Origin: Acetobacter sp. CAG:977
GTDB taxonomy: Bacteria > Pseudomonadota > Alphaproteobacteria > CAAGCB01 > CAG-977
Assembly: GCA_000434295.1 (NCBI GenBank)
Contig: HF994919.1
Span: 1 to 9,861 of the forward strand
Direction of reading: 5' to 3'
Length of the DNA stretch: 9,861 nt
In this document: one piece after another, positions 1 through 6,563 of the stretch
How positions within the stretch are numbered: the first letter of the stretch is position 1
How the letters are laid out: each line of letters starts with the position of its first letter
Program-made: the position numbers and the translations under genes
The notes under the pieces: model-generated
What the model was told of the DNA's origin: nothing
What the model saw: only the letters and a program-made list of their open reading frames with translations
Database searches by the model: none

Positions 1-365
1 CTTAATTCCAACGGACGCACGACGGAAACGGGTTCTTTGCCTTCCGCGGCATATTCAACGCCGGCAACGGGGGCGTTCAATCCTTTGCGCAACGAAATTT
101 TTTCCTTTGATCCGAAACGCCCTTCGTGCTCATAGACAGGAGCATTGGCAGCCCTTTGTTCAAGATCTTCGGGTTTTTGACCGTCCAGCATCTGATCAAC
201 GTTCAGCCCGGGATTGTCGTCGGGCATCGAGGGAATGATATCCGGTTCGGGATAAACGAACTCTTCTTCGTACCCGTAATATTCAAAATCATCGGGAGCC
301 GAAGAACATCCCGCGACGGCGGCGATTACGCCGAAAACCGCATATTTCAACATTGAACGTGTCAT
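1..365 (-). CDS. Putative lipoprotein, partial (3' end outside window)
   Basis: The reading frame starts at ATG 365-363 and stays open to the left edge, giving 121 codons with no stop. The N-terminus is a type II signal peptide: MTRS and K at residue 7, a hydrophobic stretch (residues 8-19), then the lipobox V-A-G-C with the acceptor cysteine at residue 20. The mature part is acidic and rich in Pro, Tyr, Asp and Glu after the Cys (about residues 24-60), then becomes mixed and basic. A GGGGG ribosome binding site lies 3-4 nt before the ATG (on the minus strand GATACGGGGGGAATT). I do not recognise a domain; the mature protein is expected to be membrane-anchored in the periplasm. It is divergent from add. 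Confidence in the gene is high; its function is unknown. Confidence 0.85.
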   Translation of the reverse strand, partial: MTRSMLKYAVFGVIAAVAGCSSAPDDFEYYGYEEEFVYPEPDIIPSMPDDNPGLNVDQMLDGQKPEDLEQRAANAPVYEHEGRFGSKEKISLRKGLNAPVAGVEYAAEGKEPVSVVRPLEL

Positions 366-401
366 AATTCCCCCCGTATCGTTTCGGATTCTTTTTTTTA
401 G

Positions 402-430
402 ATAGTACAGTCCGCCGCCTTTAAGGGCAA
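402..430 (-). promoter_or_regulatory. Candidate sigma70 promoter for the lipoprotein gene
   Basis: Read on the minus strand, TTGCCC (430-425) is followed after 17 bp by TACTAT (407-402), each matching 4 of 6 consensus bases. The start of transcription would fall near 395, about 30 nt before the ATG. The rest of the 366-655 intergenic region is very AT-rich, with A and T runs and a short dyad AAAACG-G-CGTTTT at 464-476. I see no small gene in it. Confidence 0.4.
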
Positions 431-542
431 GACCCGCAACGACAAAAAAGTAAATAAATTTTTAAAACGGCGTTTTTTGAAAAAACAAAAAAACGAAATC
501 TTAAAAAATCCTTTACGTTCTTTTATGTTGTAAAAATCGTCA

Positions 543-560
543 TAGACAAATTAGACAAAT
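543..560 (+). repeat. Perfect tandem 9-bp direct repeat upstream of the add promoter
   Basis: TAGACAAAT occurs twice with no gap (543-551 and 552-560) and ends 2 bp before the -35 box of the add promoter. Position and phasing suit a regulator binding site just upstream of RNA polymerase, but the same pattern could be a chance duplication in AT-rich DNA. Confidence 0.6.
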
Positions 561-562
561 TA

Positions 563-591
563 TTGACATCCGGGACGACTTCTTTTAAACT
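563..591 (+). promoter_or_regulatory. Sigma70-type promoter of add
   Basis: A perfect -35 TTGACA (563-568), a 17-bp spacer, and -10 TAAACT (586-591, 4 of 6). Transcription would start near 598, leaving a leader of about 58 nt. The leader holds a small hairpin, GGGC (627-630) with GCCC (639-642), followed by the ribosome binding site AGGTG (647-651). I see no purine riboswitch core in the leader. Confidence 0.65.
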
Positions 592-655
592 GATAGGCAA
601 GAATAGAAAAAGTGTAACTGAATTAAGGGCTGCAGGACGCCCAAGCAGGTGAAAA

Positions 656-1933
656 ATGACAAATAAATATAACGTTTCAGAACTGCCCAAAGCAACTCTT
701 CACGAACATATCGAAGGTACGGTAACGCCGGAAATGGCAACAAAGCTGGCTCAGCGCCACCACGTCAAGTTGCCCGACGACTTTATTATGAAAGACGGTC
801 AATACGACAAAGCCGACTTTCCCAACGGACGCTACGCTTATGACGAAAGCGATTTTTGGGCGTTCATCAATACTTATGACAGCGTTGCGGACATGATGCG
901 CACGCCGCAGGACTACTACGACGTTACCAAAGACTATCTGTCCAAAAACGCCAACGAAGGCGGCGTCTACGTCGAACTGATTCTTTCCCCGATGCACATG
1001 GCAACGGAAGTCAATCCCGAAACCGGCAAAGGCGAATTGTCCGCGCCGCGCTACAAAGCCATGATGGACGCCATCACCAAGGCCGCCGAGGAAGTCAAGG
1101 AAGAAACCGGTCTTGAAACCCGCTTTATCGCGACGGGCGTCCGCAATCTGGGCGCGGAAAACGTCAAAGAAGTCGCCGAATTCATTCGCGACAATCCTCA
1201 TCCTTTGGTAACGGGCTTCGGCATCGCCGGCAACGAACAGGCCGGGAAATTCGACGATTTCGCCGAAGCGTTAAGCATTGCCAAGGGTGCAGGACTTAAA
1301 CTGGCTCTGCACGCAGGGGAAATCTGCGGTCCCGAAAGCATCAAAGATGCCGTCCGTCTGGGGGCTTCCCGCGTCGGACACGGCGTATCGGCTCCGCAAG
1401 ACCCCGCTCTTATGAAAGAGCTGGCGGAAAAAGGAATCATGGTTGAAGTTTGCCCGACCAGCAACCGCATTCTGGTGAACGACCTCAAAGGCGATCTGGC
1501 AAACCACCCTGCCCGCAAGCTGTATGACGCCGGCATTAAAATTTCCCTGAACCCCGACGACGGTGGTATTTTCGGCACCCATACGGGCAAAGAACACCGC
1601 ATCAGCGCCGAAAAATTCGGATTTTCCAAAGCGGAAATGTATGACATTACCCTTTGTGCCATAGAATGTTCCTTTGCCGACGTGGCAACACGCAAAAAAA
1701 TCAAGGAAAACATCTATAAATCCATGACGGCGGAAGATCGCAAGGAAATGGCTCAGCTGGCGGAAAAGGCTCAAAACCCCGTTTTGAAACAGCGACTGGA
1801 AACCCGCGTCGAAGAAAGCGGAAAAGTCGCTAAAAAAATGGAGCTGCAAAAAAGAAAAGCCAGAACCATGGCAGGAATGAAAAAGAACGTTTTCCAAGCC
1901 GTCCTGATGAATAAGCAAGGATTGAAACGTTAA
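656..1933 (+). CDS. add: Adenosine (or adenine) deaminase family protein with basic C-terminal extension
   Basis: Hydrolytic deamination of adenosine to inosine plus ammonia (purine salvage) in the cytoplasm is the expected reaction. The metal-dependent TIM-barrel motifs appear in order: HxH at H16/H18 (LHEHIEG), VYVELILSP (104-112), GFGIAGNE (187-194), ALHAGE with H219 and E222, SRVGHGV with H242, EVCPTSN (264-270) and SLNPDD with D301/D302. All expected metal and catalytic residues are present. At 425 aa it is longer than the roughly 330-350 aa of typical bacterial Add. The extra length is an acidic insert (about 38-68) and a Lys/Arg-rich tail of about 65 residues (360-425). The start is ATG 656 behind AGGTG. 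Monocistronic, with its own promoter and terminator. An adenine deaminase of the same superfamily cannot be excluded from motifs alone. Confidence 0.9.
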   Translation: MTNKYNVSELPKATLHEHIEGTVTPEMATKLAQRHHVKLPDDFIMKDGQYDKADFPNGRYAYDESDFWAFINTYDSVADMMRTPQDYYDVTKDYLSKNANEGGVYVELILSPMHMATEVNPETGKGELSAPRYKAMMDAITKAAEEVKEETGLETRFIATGVRNLGAENVKEVAEFIRDNPHPLVTGFGIAGNEQAGKFDDFAEALSIAKGAGLKLALHAGEICGPESIKDAVRLGASRVGHGVSAPQDPALMKELAEKGIMVEVCPTSNRILVNDLKGDLANHPARKLYDAGIKISLNPDDGGIFGTHTGKEHRISAEKFGFSKAEMYDITLCAIECSFADVATRKKIKENIYKSMTAEDRKEMAQLAEKAQNPVLKQRLETRVEESGKVAKKMELQKRKARTMAGMKKNVFQAVLMNKQGLKR

Positions 1934-1940
1934 CCTTCAG

Positions 1941-1965
1941 AAAAAAGAGCTTCGCGCTCTTTTTT
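1941..1965 (+). terminator. Intrinsic terminator of add
   Basis: AAAAAAGAGC, loop TTCGC, GCTCTTTTTT: a GC core of 4 bp extended by A:T pairs, with a T run, starting 7 nt after the add stop codon. Confidence 0.85.
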
Positions 1966-2007
1966 CTTTCATTTCGTTTTTAAACCCATCGTTTGCAGGA
2001 ATCGAAA

Positions 2008-2091
2008 ATGTCTCAAGACGCAACATCCCGCAAAACCGAAGAAAAAAAACCGCTTTACCTGCAACGGCCTGTCGGTTGTCGCTCGGGATGA
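2008..2091 (+). other. Out-of-frame 5' part of the metallopeptidase gene (probable true start, frameshift at A8)
   Basis: ATG 2008 has a well-placed AGGA (1997-2000, 7 nt spacing) and opens a frame of only 27 codons ending in TGA 2089-2091. The long downstream ORF is in another frame and lacks a convincing start. Between them lies an A8 run (2042-2049). Removing one A joins ATG 2008 to the long ORF without a stop, reading MSQDATSRKTEEKNRF and on into ...EGRAKRILESLEK. This is either a sequencing or assembly indel, a real inactivating or phase-variable frameshift, or slippage on the A run. I infer that the natural protein starts here. Confidence 0.6.
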
Positions 2092-2110
2092 AGGAAGAGC
2101 CAAACGCATT

Positions 2111-3274
2111 TTGGAATCCCTCGAAAAAATTTCCGTCGGAAGATACACTTTAAAAAAGCTGGCGGAATACAAAACGGAAGTTTGCTTTTCCGATACTTTG
2201 GGGGAAAAGGCGATCGGCTGTTATTGCGATGACTCGAATAAAATCATTTTATCCGCGGCCTTTAGCGAAGCCTGTTTGAAAACGACATTGGTTCATGAAG
2301 GGACTCACGCCGTACAGTATCGTAAGGGCGCAGACCGCCTGAAAAAAGAAAATTTGAACGCCCGTTCCCGCCTGTTGTTGGAACGTTGCATGGAAGCCGA
2401 TGCTCAATGCGCCGCTTTGGAAGCCGCTAACCAGTTCGCCGCCCGCGGTGACAAAGCTCCATTGGAATCGTTCAAACTGGACGCGCCCGAAATGGTCGAT
2501 GCCTATAACCGCGATCAATCATATACTGACGCTTACAAAGCCTGGTTCGACAATAAATATATCGTCGAAGCCTATGAACGGGCGTATATCGGCGAAAGCG
2601 TCATCAGATCAATGAAGTCCAAAAACGTTGAAGAAGAGAAACCCGAAATCGCGCCGATCGCCGGACTGGATCGCATTTGCGGCTTATATTGCGATGATTT
2701 CAAAGATTTCGTGCGCAACGATAAAAAAGCCGTCAGGGTTCATCCCTTGACAAAGGCTTTTTTGGAATTAAAAAATGCCGCAAACGTGGCTAAAGGGGCT
2801 GAAGCCGATACATCCATCAAAACTCTGCCCGTCGCGGAAAATAAAAATTCGCCCGCTTCCGCAAAGATGTTCGGCGAAATGAAAAGATTCCTAAGCGCGC
2901 GTCAATACGGCGACACGGGAAATCATCTGATGTACATTTCTTTGCAAAGAACATTGGATACCCTTGAAAAAGATTCGTTAAAGGACGAATCCGCGCCTTC
3001 GGCTCATGACGGCAAACGCGAAAAGATTTTTATGTATATGGCGACGTCTTTGGAAAGAGGCGCTCCGAAAAGTATTTTGAAATCCTGTTCCGAAATGTCT
3101 CGGGACGATCGTCAGTTTTTACAACTGCACGCGCAAAAAATGCGCGCATCGGCACGAGAGTTGACGGAAACCGAAATGAACACGCATCGGCGAAATTTAG
3201 ACCGTCTGGCAGGAGAAATAAAAGTCTCTTCCTTTGTTTTACAACAAAACAAACAACTGATTTCCGACCGTTAG
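2111..3274 (+). CDS. HEGTH zincin-like metallopeptidase (DUF6782-like), 5' end frameshifted
   Basis: As an open frame it gives 387 residues from TTG 2111. That start is poor: the nearest GGAAG is about 13 nt away, and the frame is open further upstream without ATG, GTG or TTG, so the real N-terminus probably begins at ATG 2008 through a frameshift. The clearest motif is VHEGTH (61-66), a zinc-binding HExxH, followed about 30 residues later by MEADAQ (94-99), where E95 is the likely third ligand, as in gluzincin-type proteins. The arrangement resembles the DUF6782 putative metallopeptidase family (recalled, not searched). The C-terminal half (about 180-387) is charged and helical-looking, with no motif I know. 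No signal peptide or membrane segment is seen, so it is cytoplasmic or exported by another route. It faces the HNH nuclease genes tail to tail; no functional link is proven. Confidence 0.75.
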   Translation: MESLEKISVGRYTLKKLAEYKTEVCFSDTLGEKAIGCYCDDSNKIILSAAFSEACLKTTLVHEGTHAVQYRKGADRLKKENLNARSRLLLERCMEADAQCAALEAANQFAARGDKAPLESFKLDAPEMVDAYNRDQSYTDAYKAWFDNKYIVEAYERAYIGESVIRSMKSKNVEEEKPEIAPIAGLDRICGLYCDDFKDFVRNDKKAVRVHPLTKAFLELKNAANVAKGAEADTSIKTLPVAENKNSPASAKMFGEMKRFLSARQYGDTGNHLMYISLQRTLDTLEKDSLKDESAPSAHDGKREKIFMYMATSLERGAPKSILKSCSEMSRDDRQFLQLHAQKMRASARELTETEMNTHRRNLDRLAGEIKVSSFVLQQNKQLISDR

Positions 3275-3299
3275 TTCAACGCCAGTTTTTCCAAGTCTT

Positions 3300-3318
3300 C
3301 CCCCCCCCCCAAAAAAAA
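3300..3318. repeat. Homopolymer block C11 followed by A8
   Basis: Eleven C (3300-3310) then eight A (3311-3318) sit between the metallopeptidase stop and the terminator hairpin. The A8 serves as the T-tract for minus-strand transcripts. The C11 run is unexplained and is a place where read length errors or slippage are likely. Confidence 0.9.
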
Positions 3319-3353
3319 CAGCCCCCGAATTCGGGGGCTTGTTCTTTTGTTTG
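3311..3353. terminator. Bidirectional intrinsic terminator between convergent genes
   Basis: AGCCCCCGAATTCGGGGGCT (3320-3339) is a perfect palindrome. On the plus strand it is followed by a T-rich tail (3339-3353); on the minus strand by eight T (3318-3311). It can stop both the metallopeptidase transcript and the HNH operon transcript. Confidence 0.85.
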
Positions 3354-3354
3354 A

Positions 3355-4203
3355 TTAATCTCTGGCTTTGTCGGACAGTCTCTTTTGCATCGCCTGAGGA
3401 GGCGGAGGAACGGCCGCCGCCCGTTCGGGATACAATGCCGCCGTCTTTGCCGCCGTTGACATATTTTGCAACGTTTTAAACAAAGGAACGATTTTCTTTT
3501 CAGGATCAGGCTCCTGCTTTGCCCGAATTTCTGCAATGTGTTCGGGCAAATAGTTTTTGGAATAATTTTCGACCTTGACCTTCGAAGTATAGTTCGCTTC
3601 GACCTTTTGATTATCCTTGTAAAACCCGTATTTTTTCGGATCGTAGACCATATCGTCGCATGTCGGCAATAAAATCGTACGGCGTTCGCCTTCCTTCATA
3701 TTATCGACTTGCCGATCCAAAACGTCATGGTGCAACTGATCGTGCGGATAAAGGGGAATCAAAATAAGATTTGAAAATTCGTTTTTGCCGCCGATATGCA
3801 AAGGCAGTTTATGATGGACGTTAAATCCCGCAGGAGCGCGCCCGCGTTCAGCCATCTGCGCGATTTGTTCATCGGTCAGCCCCAAATTTTCCTTTAACGC
3901 CGCCGAATGTTTTTCAGCCAAATGCTTTAAAAACTTTGCGCGCACGCCTTCCTTGAGCATAACCTTGCCGTCTTCGCTGAACCGACCGTCGAATTCCTGA
4001 CGGGCGGCATGGCGTTCGGATTTAGAAGGCACATAGCATTCCACTTCTTTTAAAGGCAGACCGTGTATCGTATCAAAAGAAAATTCGGGACGCACATAAC
4101 GCGGCTTGGGCTTTTGCGGACGCTTGTTCGGCGGTATCCAGCCGGGCGGACGCGACGGACGCTTTTGATGAATATAGTTTTGCTGTTTTTCTTCACTTTC
4201 CAT
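3355..4203 (-). CDS. HNH (colicin-DNase-like) nuclease domain protein, copy A
   Basis: A 282-residue protein from ATG 4203. The ATG has GAGG 8 nt upstream; a GTG at 4224 would add 7 residues but its AGGA is only 3 nt away. The HNH/beta-beta-alpha metal signature is clear at about 130-159: HH doublet (H130/H131), GG (138-139), N145, then H154 and H158 in an HxxxH helix. This follows the layout of colicin-type DNases, where the second H of the doublet is the general base and the others bind the metal. Before it lies FSFDTIHGL (41-49), and after it YDPKKYGF (187-194); both are shared with the upstream paralogue. The N-terminal 40 residues are basic and Pro-rich, and the C-terminus has a PPPP run. 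No signal peptide. Its ribosome binding site overlaps the stop of copy B, so the two are probably translationally coupled. Target and role are unknown. Confidence 0.8.
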   Translation of the reverse strand: MESEEKQQNYIHQKRPSRPPGWIPPNKRPQKPKPRYVRPEFSFDTIHGLPLKEVECYVPSKSERHAARQEFDGRFSEDGKVMLKEGVRAKFLKHLAEKHSAALKENLGLTDEQIAQMAERGRAPAGFNVHHKLPLHIGGKNEFSNLILIPLYPHDQLHHDVLDRQVDNMKEGERRTILLPTCDDMVYDPKKYGFYKDNQKVEANYTSKVKVENYSKNYLPEHIAEIRAKQEPDPEKKIVPLFKTLQNMSTAAKTAALYPERAAAVPPPPQAMQKRLSDKARD

Positions 4204-4213
4204 GGTTACAGCC

Positions 4214-5161
4214 TCAGCGTTCACGTTTCCTGACGTTCAAAATGCCGGCAATACGGGATACGGGACGATGTTTTTTGGCATCTTCTTTTTTAGAGGACTT
4301 CTTATCCTGCTTAGAGGATTGAGACGGTGTTTCCTTTTCCCCGTGTGCCGCAGCCTTTGCTGCTTCTTTTGCAGCCTTTTTGGCGTCAAGCTCTGCATAA
4401 AACGAAGCCATGTCTTTCTGGCGGCGTTCTACGCTGATATGTTCGGGCAAATAAAGTTCCGGATATTTCGCGGGATCCACGTTCGACACGTAATTCGGTC
4501 TGACCGGCTGATTTTCCTTGAAAAACCCGTACTTTTTCGGATCGTAAATCATTTCATCCGTCCACGGGATTAAAATTTTTCTGGTTTCCCCTTCTTTGAT
4601 ACCGATCAATTGAGGATCAATAACGTCGTGATGGAATTGGTCATGCGGATAAAGCGGCGTCAAAATAAAGTTGCTGATTTCGTTTTTGCCGCCCCCGTGC
4701 AAAGACAGCTTATGATGCACGTTAAAGCCGTTCGGCGTATATCCGTGACGCATACCGTCCAAATCGCGTTCGGTCAGCCCCAGCTTTTCGACCAGTTCCT
4801 TTTCGTGGTCGCGTGCCAGCATTTGCAGAAAAATAGCGCGGGCACCGCCGCCGATCAGCTTGCCGTTTTTGTCGCGACCGCCGTTAAACGCCGCGCGTTT
4901 GGCTTTTCGTTCGGCAATCGGAGGAACCGTATATTCGACTTCTTTTAATTTCAGACCATGTATCGTATCAAAAGAAAAATTGCCGGCACGTTGATCCGCA
5001 TTATAGCGTCCCCGCGGCTGGTAGGGCTGGGCTGCACCCGAAAAATTCTGAGACTTAGCCTGACCGGACGGCCGCGAAGTCCCCTGTTCTTTATGTTTCT
5101 TTTTCCCTTTTTTGCGCTCGGGTCTGACATGAAGCAGTTTATATTCTTTTTGATCCGCCAT
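4214..5161 (-). CDS. HNH (colicin-DNase-like) nuclease domain protein, copy B
   Basis: A 315-residue protein from ATG 5161, chosen because AAAGGA lies 7 nt upstream; the frame is open for 26 more codons without such a signal. By hand count about 58% of residues match copy A over a core of about 180 residues. Nuclease motif: H149/H150, GGG (156-158), N164, H173 and H177 (HDQFHH). The Pro of the LPLH motif in copy A is Ser here (LSLH). FSFDTIHGL (62-70) and YDPKKYGF (206-213) are conserved. Both ends are low-complexity and very basic: a Lys/Arg-rich N-terminus (to about 60) and an Ala/Lys-rich, coiled-coil-like C-terminal tail (about 255-315). It is first of the pair, 84 nt after pdxY. A nuclease is likely from the motif; defence, effector or housekeeping role cannot be told. 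Confidence 0.8.
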   Translation of the reverse strand: MADQKEYKLLHVRPERKKGKKKHKEQGTSRPSGQAKSQNFSGAAQPYQPRGRYNADQRAGNFSFDTIHGLKLKEVEYTVPPIAERKAKRAAFNGGRDKNGKLIGGGARAIFLQMLARDHEKELVEKLGLTERDLDGMRHGYTPNGFNVHHKLSLHGGGKNEISNFILTPLYPHDQFHHDVIDPQLIGIKEGETRKILIPWTDEMIYDPKKYGFFKENQPVRPNYVSNVDPAKYPELYLPEHISVERRQKDMASFYAELDAKKAAKEAAKAAAHGEKETPSQSSKQDKKSSKKEDAKKHRPVSRIAGILNVRKRER

Positions 5162-5207
5162 TTTAAAATCCTTTCCGCATAAAAGACAGAAACATTCCTT
5201 GACAAAA

Positions 5208-5236
5208 AATATACAAAATTTTTCAAAAAGTTTCCA
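5208..5236 (-). promoter_or_regulatory. Possible promoter of the HNH gene pair
   Basis: On the minus strand, TGGAAA (5236-5231) and TATATT (5213-5208) are separated by 17 bp, each 4 to 5 of 6 matches, about 47 nt before ATG 5161. A stronger -35, TTGTCA (5203-5198), lies nearer but has no good -10. There is no convincing terminator after pdxY, so read-through from pdxY is an alternative. Confidence 0.3.
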
Positions 5237-5245
5237 CAAAAATCT

Positions 5246-6094
5246 TTAAAAAAGACGACGACACTCAAATCTCTCGGAAGGCGTTTCCAATTCGCGCTGA
5301 GCCGCTATTAACGCGGGGGCGGATTCTCCGGAAACTTGAGCCGCCTTGATCATGCCGTACAGTACCGAAACCGCAAAAGACAAGGACTTCTCCGTATTTT
5401 TCAACTGCAGATATTTCCCCAAAAAAATCGCCGTCAAAATATCGCCCGTCCCAAAAAGCGGATTTGAAAAATCGGCTTTCGGAGTCGAAACACAAAAAAC
5501 ATCCTGTCCTGATATAGACAAAACGGAAATTTCATCTGCCGTTTCCATCCCCGTTACCAAAACCTGTTTCAGTCTTCCCGAATCCATCAGACGCCGCGCC
5601 GCCCCGACCGCTTCTTCAAAACCCGTAATCCTGCTTTGCGACAAAAGCTCTAATTCAAAATGGTTTGGCGTGATAATATCGGCTTGCGCGACAAGGCGTT
5701 CCCGCATCGTTTGCGGAATGTCCTTTGCCACGTAAACGCGCCCCTTGTCCCCCATGACGGGATCGCAACAATATAAAATGTCGGGATTCAGACGGCGCGC
5801 TTTTTCCAATGCCTCCAAAACGACGATGCCCGTTTCGGAACACCCCAGATACCCCGACAAAAAAGCCGAAGCATTATGCAAGCCGAAGCAATCGTCTATG
5901 CCGTCCAATATTTCTTTTACCTGCGCGGGAGAACGAATCTCACCCTTGAACTTCCGGTGTCCCGGATGATTCGAAAAAGACAGCGTATCAACGCCCCAAA
6001 CGTCTATCCCCATGCGTTCCAAACAAAAAACCGCCGCCGAATTACCGACATGTCCTGCCGCTACTCTGGATTGGACGGATAAAACGGGATGCAT
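5246..6094 (-). CDS. pdxY: Pyridoxal kinase
   Basis: Phosphorylates pyridoxal to pyridoxal 5'-phosphate using ATP (vitamin B6 salvage, cytoplasm). The 282-residue length and motifs fit the ribokinase-fold PdxY family: SVQSRVAAGHVGNSAA at 6-21 with the substrate-site Gly-His, FSNHPGH (40-46), LSGYLG (79-84), CDPVMGD (110-116), TPNHFELE (142-149), VLVTG (178-182) and the anion-hole/catalytic GTGD (215-218, D218). The Thr in GTGD differs from GVGD of E. coli PdxY. Start ATG 6094 has a GCGGA ribosome binding site and lies 3 nt after the lipoprotein stop codon, so the two are co-transcribed and probably translationally coupled. PdxK or a thiamin-type kinase is less likely, given the N-terminal motif. 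Confidence 0.93.
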   Translation of the reverse strand: MHPVLSVQSRVAAGHVGNSAAVFCLERMGIDVWGVDTLSFSNHPGHRKFKGEIRSPAQVKEILDGIDDCFGLHNASAFLSGYLGCSETGIVVLEALEKARRLNPDILYCCDPVMGDKGRVYVAKDIPQTMRERLVAQADIITPNHFELELLSQSRITGFEEAVGAARRLMDSGRLKQVLVTGMETADEISVLSISGQDVFCVSTPKADFSNPLFGTGDILTAIFLGKYLQLKNTEKSLSFAVSVLYGMIKAAQVSGESAPALIAAQRELETPSERFECRRLF

Positions 6095-6097
6095 GGT

Positions 6098-6418
6098 TTA
6101 TTCCGCCTTTTTTGACGAATCCGCGTCTTCGGGCTTGTCAACACAGTCGTAATAAACCCGATGCGGTAAAAAAACGCGGCAAGACCAATACTTGTGCCCG
6201 CCGTATTTCGGTTCCCGATCCGTCCTTGAACATTCGTCTTTGGCCATGTTGATGATTTCCGTTTCGTTCGTCGAAAACGGATTGTAACAAACTGCCACGC
6301 GATCGGGTGTCGATTCCCCCACCGTATAAGGCTTTCCCGCCTCGCGCCGCCAATCGACAAACGGTGCCTGCGTACACCCGCCGACAAACAGAAATAAAAT
6401 CATAAAAACTTTCTTCAC
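6098..6418 (-). CDS. Small Cys-rich lipoprotein
   Basis: 106 residues from GTG 6418, preferred over GTG 6427 because AGGGA is 9 nt before it and only adjacent to the latter; it also gives a textbook N-terminus, MKKVFMILFLFVGGC. The lipobox is V-G-G-C with the lipid acceptor C15. The mature protein has four cysteines (C44, C63, C80, C92), the first three within CYNP, DEC and SCR, which could form two disulfides in the periplasm. The shape (VCYNP...EC...C...YYDC) resembles a small lipoprotein or periplasmic family I associate with alphaproteobacteria, but I cannot name it. It directly precedes pdxY with 3 nt between, so the two form an operon whose biological link is unclear. Confidence 0.85.
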   Translation of the reverse strand: MKKVFMILFLFVGGCTQAPFVDWRREAGKPYTVGESTPDRVAVCYNPFSTNETEIINMAKDECSRTDREPKYGGHKYWSCRVFLPHRVYYDCVDKPEDADSSKKAE

Positions 6419-6444
6419 GCCGAACACTCCCTGCCTGCGTCCGT

Positions 6445-6473
6445 ATCATCCCCGAATTTTAAACGGCATTCAA
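6445..6473 (-). promoter_or_regulatory. Weak candidate promoter of the lipoprotein-pdxY operon
   Basis: On the minus strand, TTGAAT (6473-6468), 17 bp, GATGAT (6450-6445), 4 of 6 matches each. Transcription would begin near 6438, about 20 nt before GTG 6418. Confidence 0.35.
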
Positions 6474-6477
6474 CCCG

Positions 6478-6489
6478 TAAAATATTTTA
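6478..6489. promoter_or_regulatory. 12-bp palindrome between divergent promoters
   Basis: TAAAATATTTTA is a perfect palindrome in the 6419-6563 intergenic region, upstream of both divergent transcripts. It may be an operator or simply AT-rich sequence. Confidence 0.25.
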
Positions 6490-6500
6490 ATCGGCTTTTG

Positions 6501-6530
6501 TTGCTTTTCTGAGTCCGTTTTGGTTATGCT
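6501..6530 (+). promoter_or_regulatory. Candidate promoter of the DHH gene pair
   Basis: TTGCTT (6501-6506), 18-bp spacer, TATGCT (6525-6530). The start would be near 6537, giving a leader of about 27 nt that contains the ribosome binding site GGAG (6552-6555), 8 nt before ATG 6564. Confidence 0.45.
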
Positions 6531-6563
6531 GAATAAAAAAATATGTTTATCGGAGTCTGAACC

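Noticed and set aside
592..655. Purine riboswitch in the add leader
   Set aside because: The leader is only about 58 nt with one 4-bp hairpin; no three-way junction or conserved core was found.
677..1918. Three long minus-strand frames opposite add
   Set aside because: Shadow frames of a gene whose catalytic motifs are intact; Phe/His-rich composition is typical of antisense frames.
3276..3536. 86-codon minus-strand frame below the HNH gene
   Set aside because: Crosses the terminator hairpin and the poly-C tract and overlaps the end of HNH copy A in another frame.
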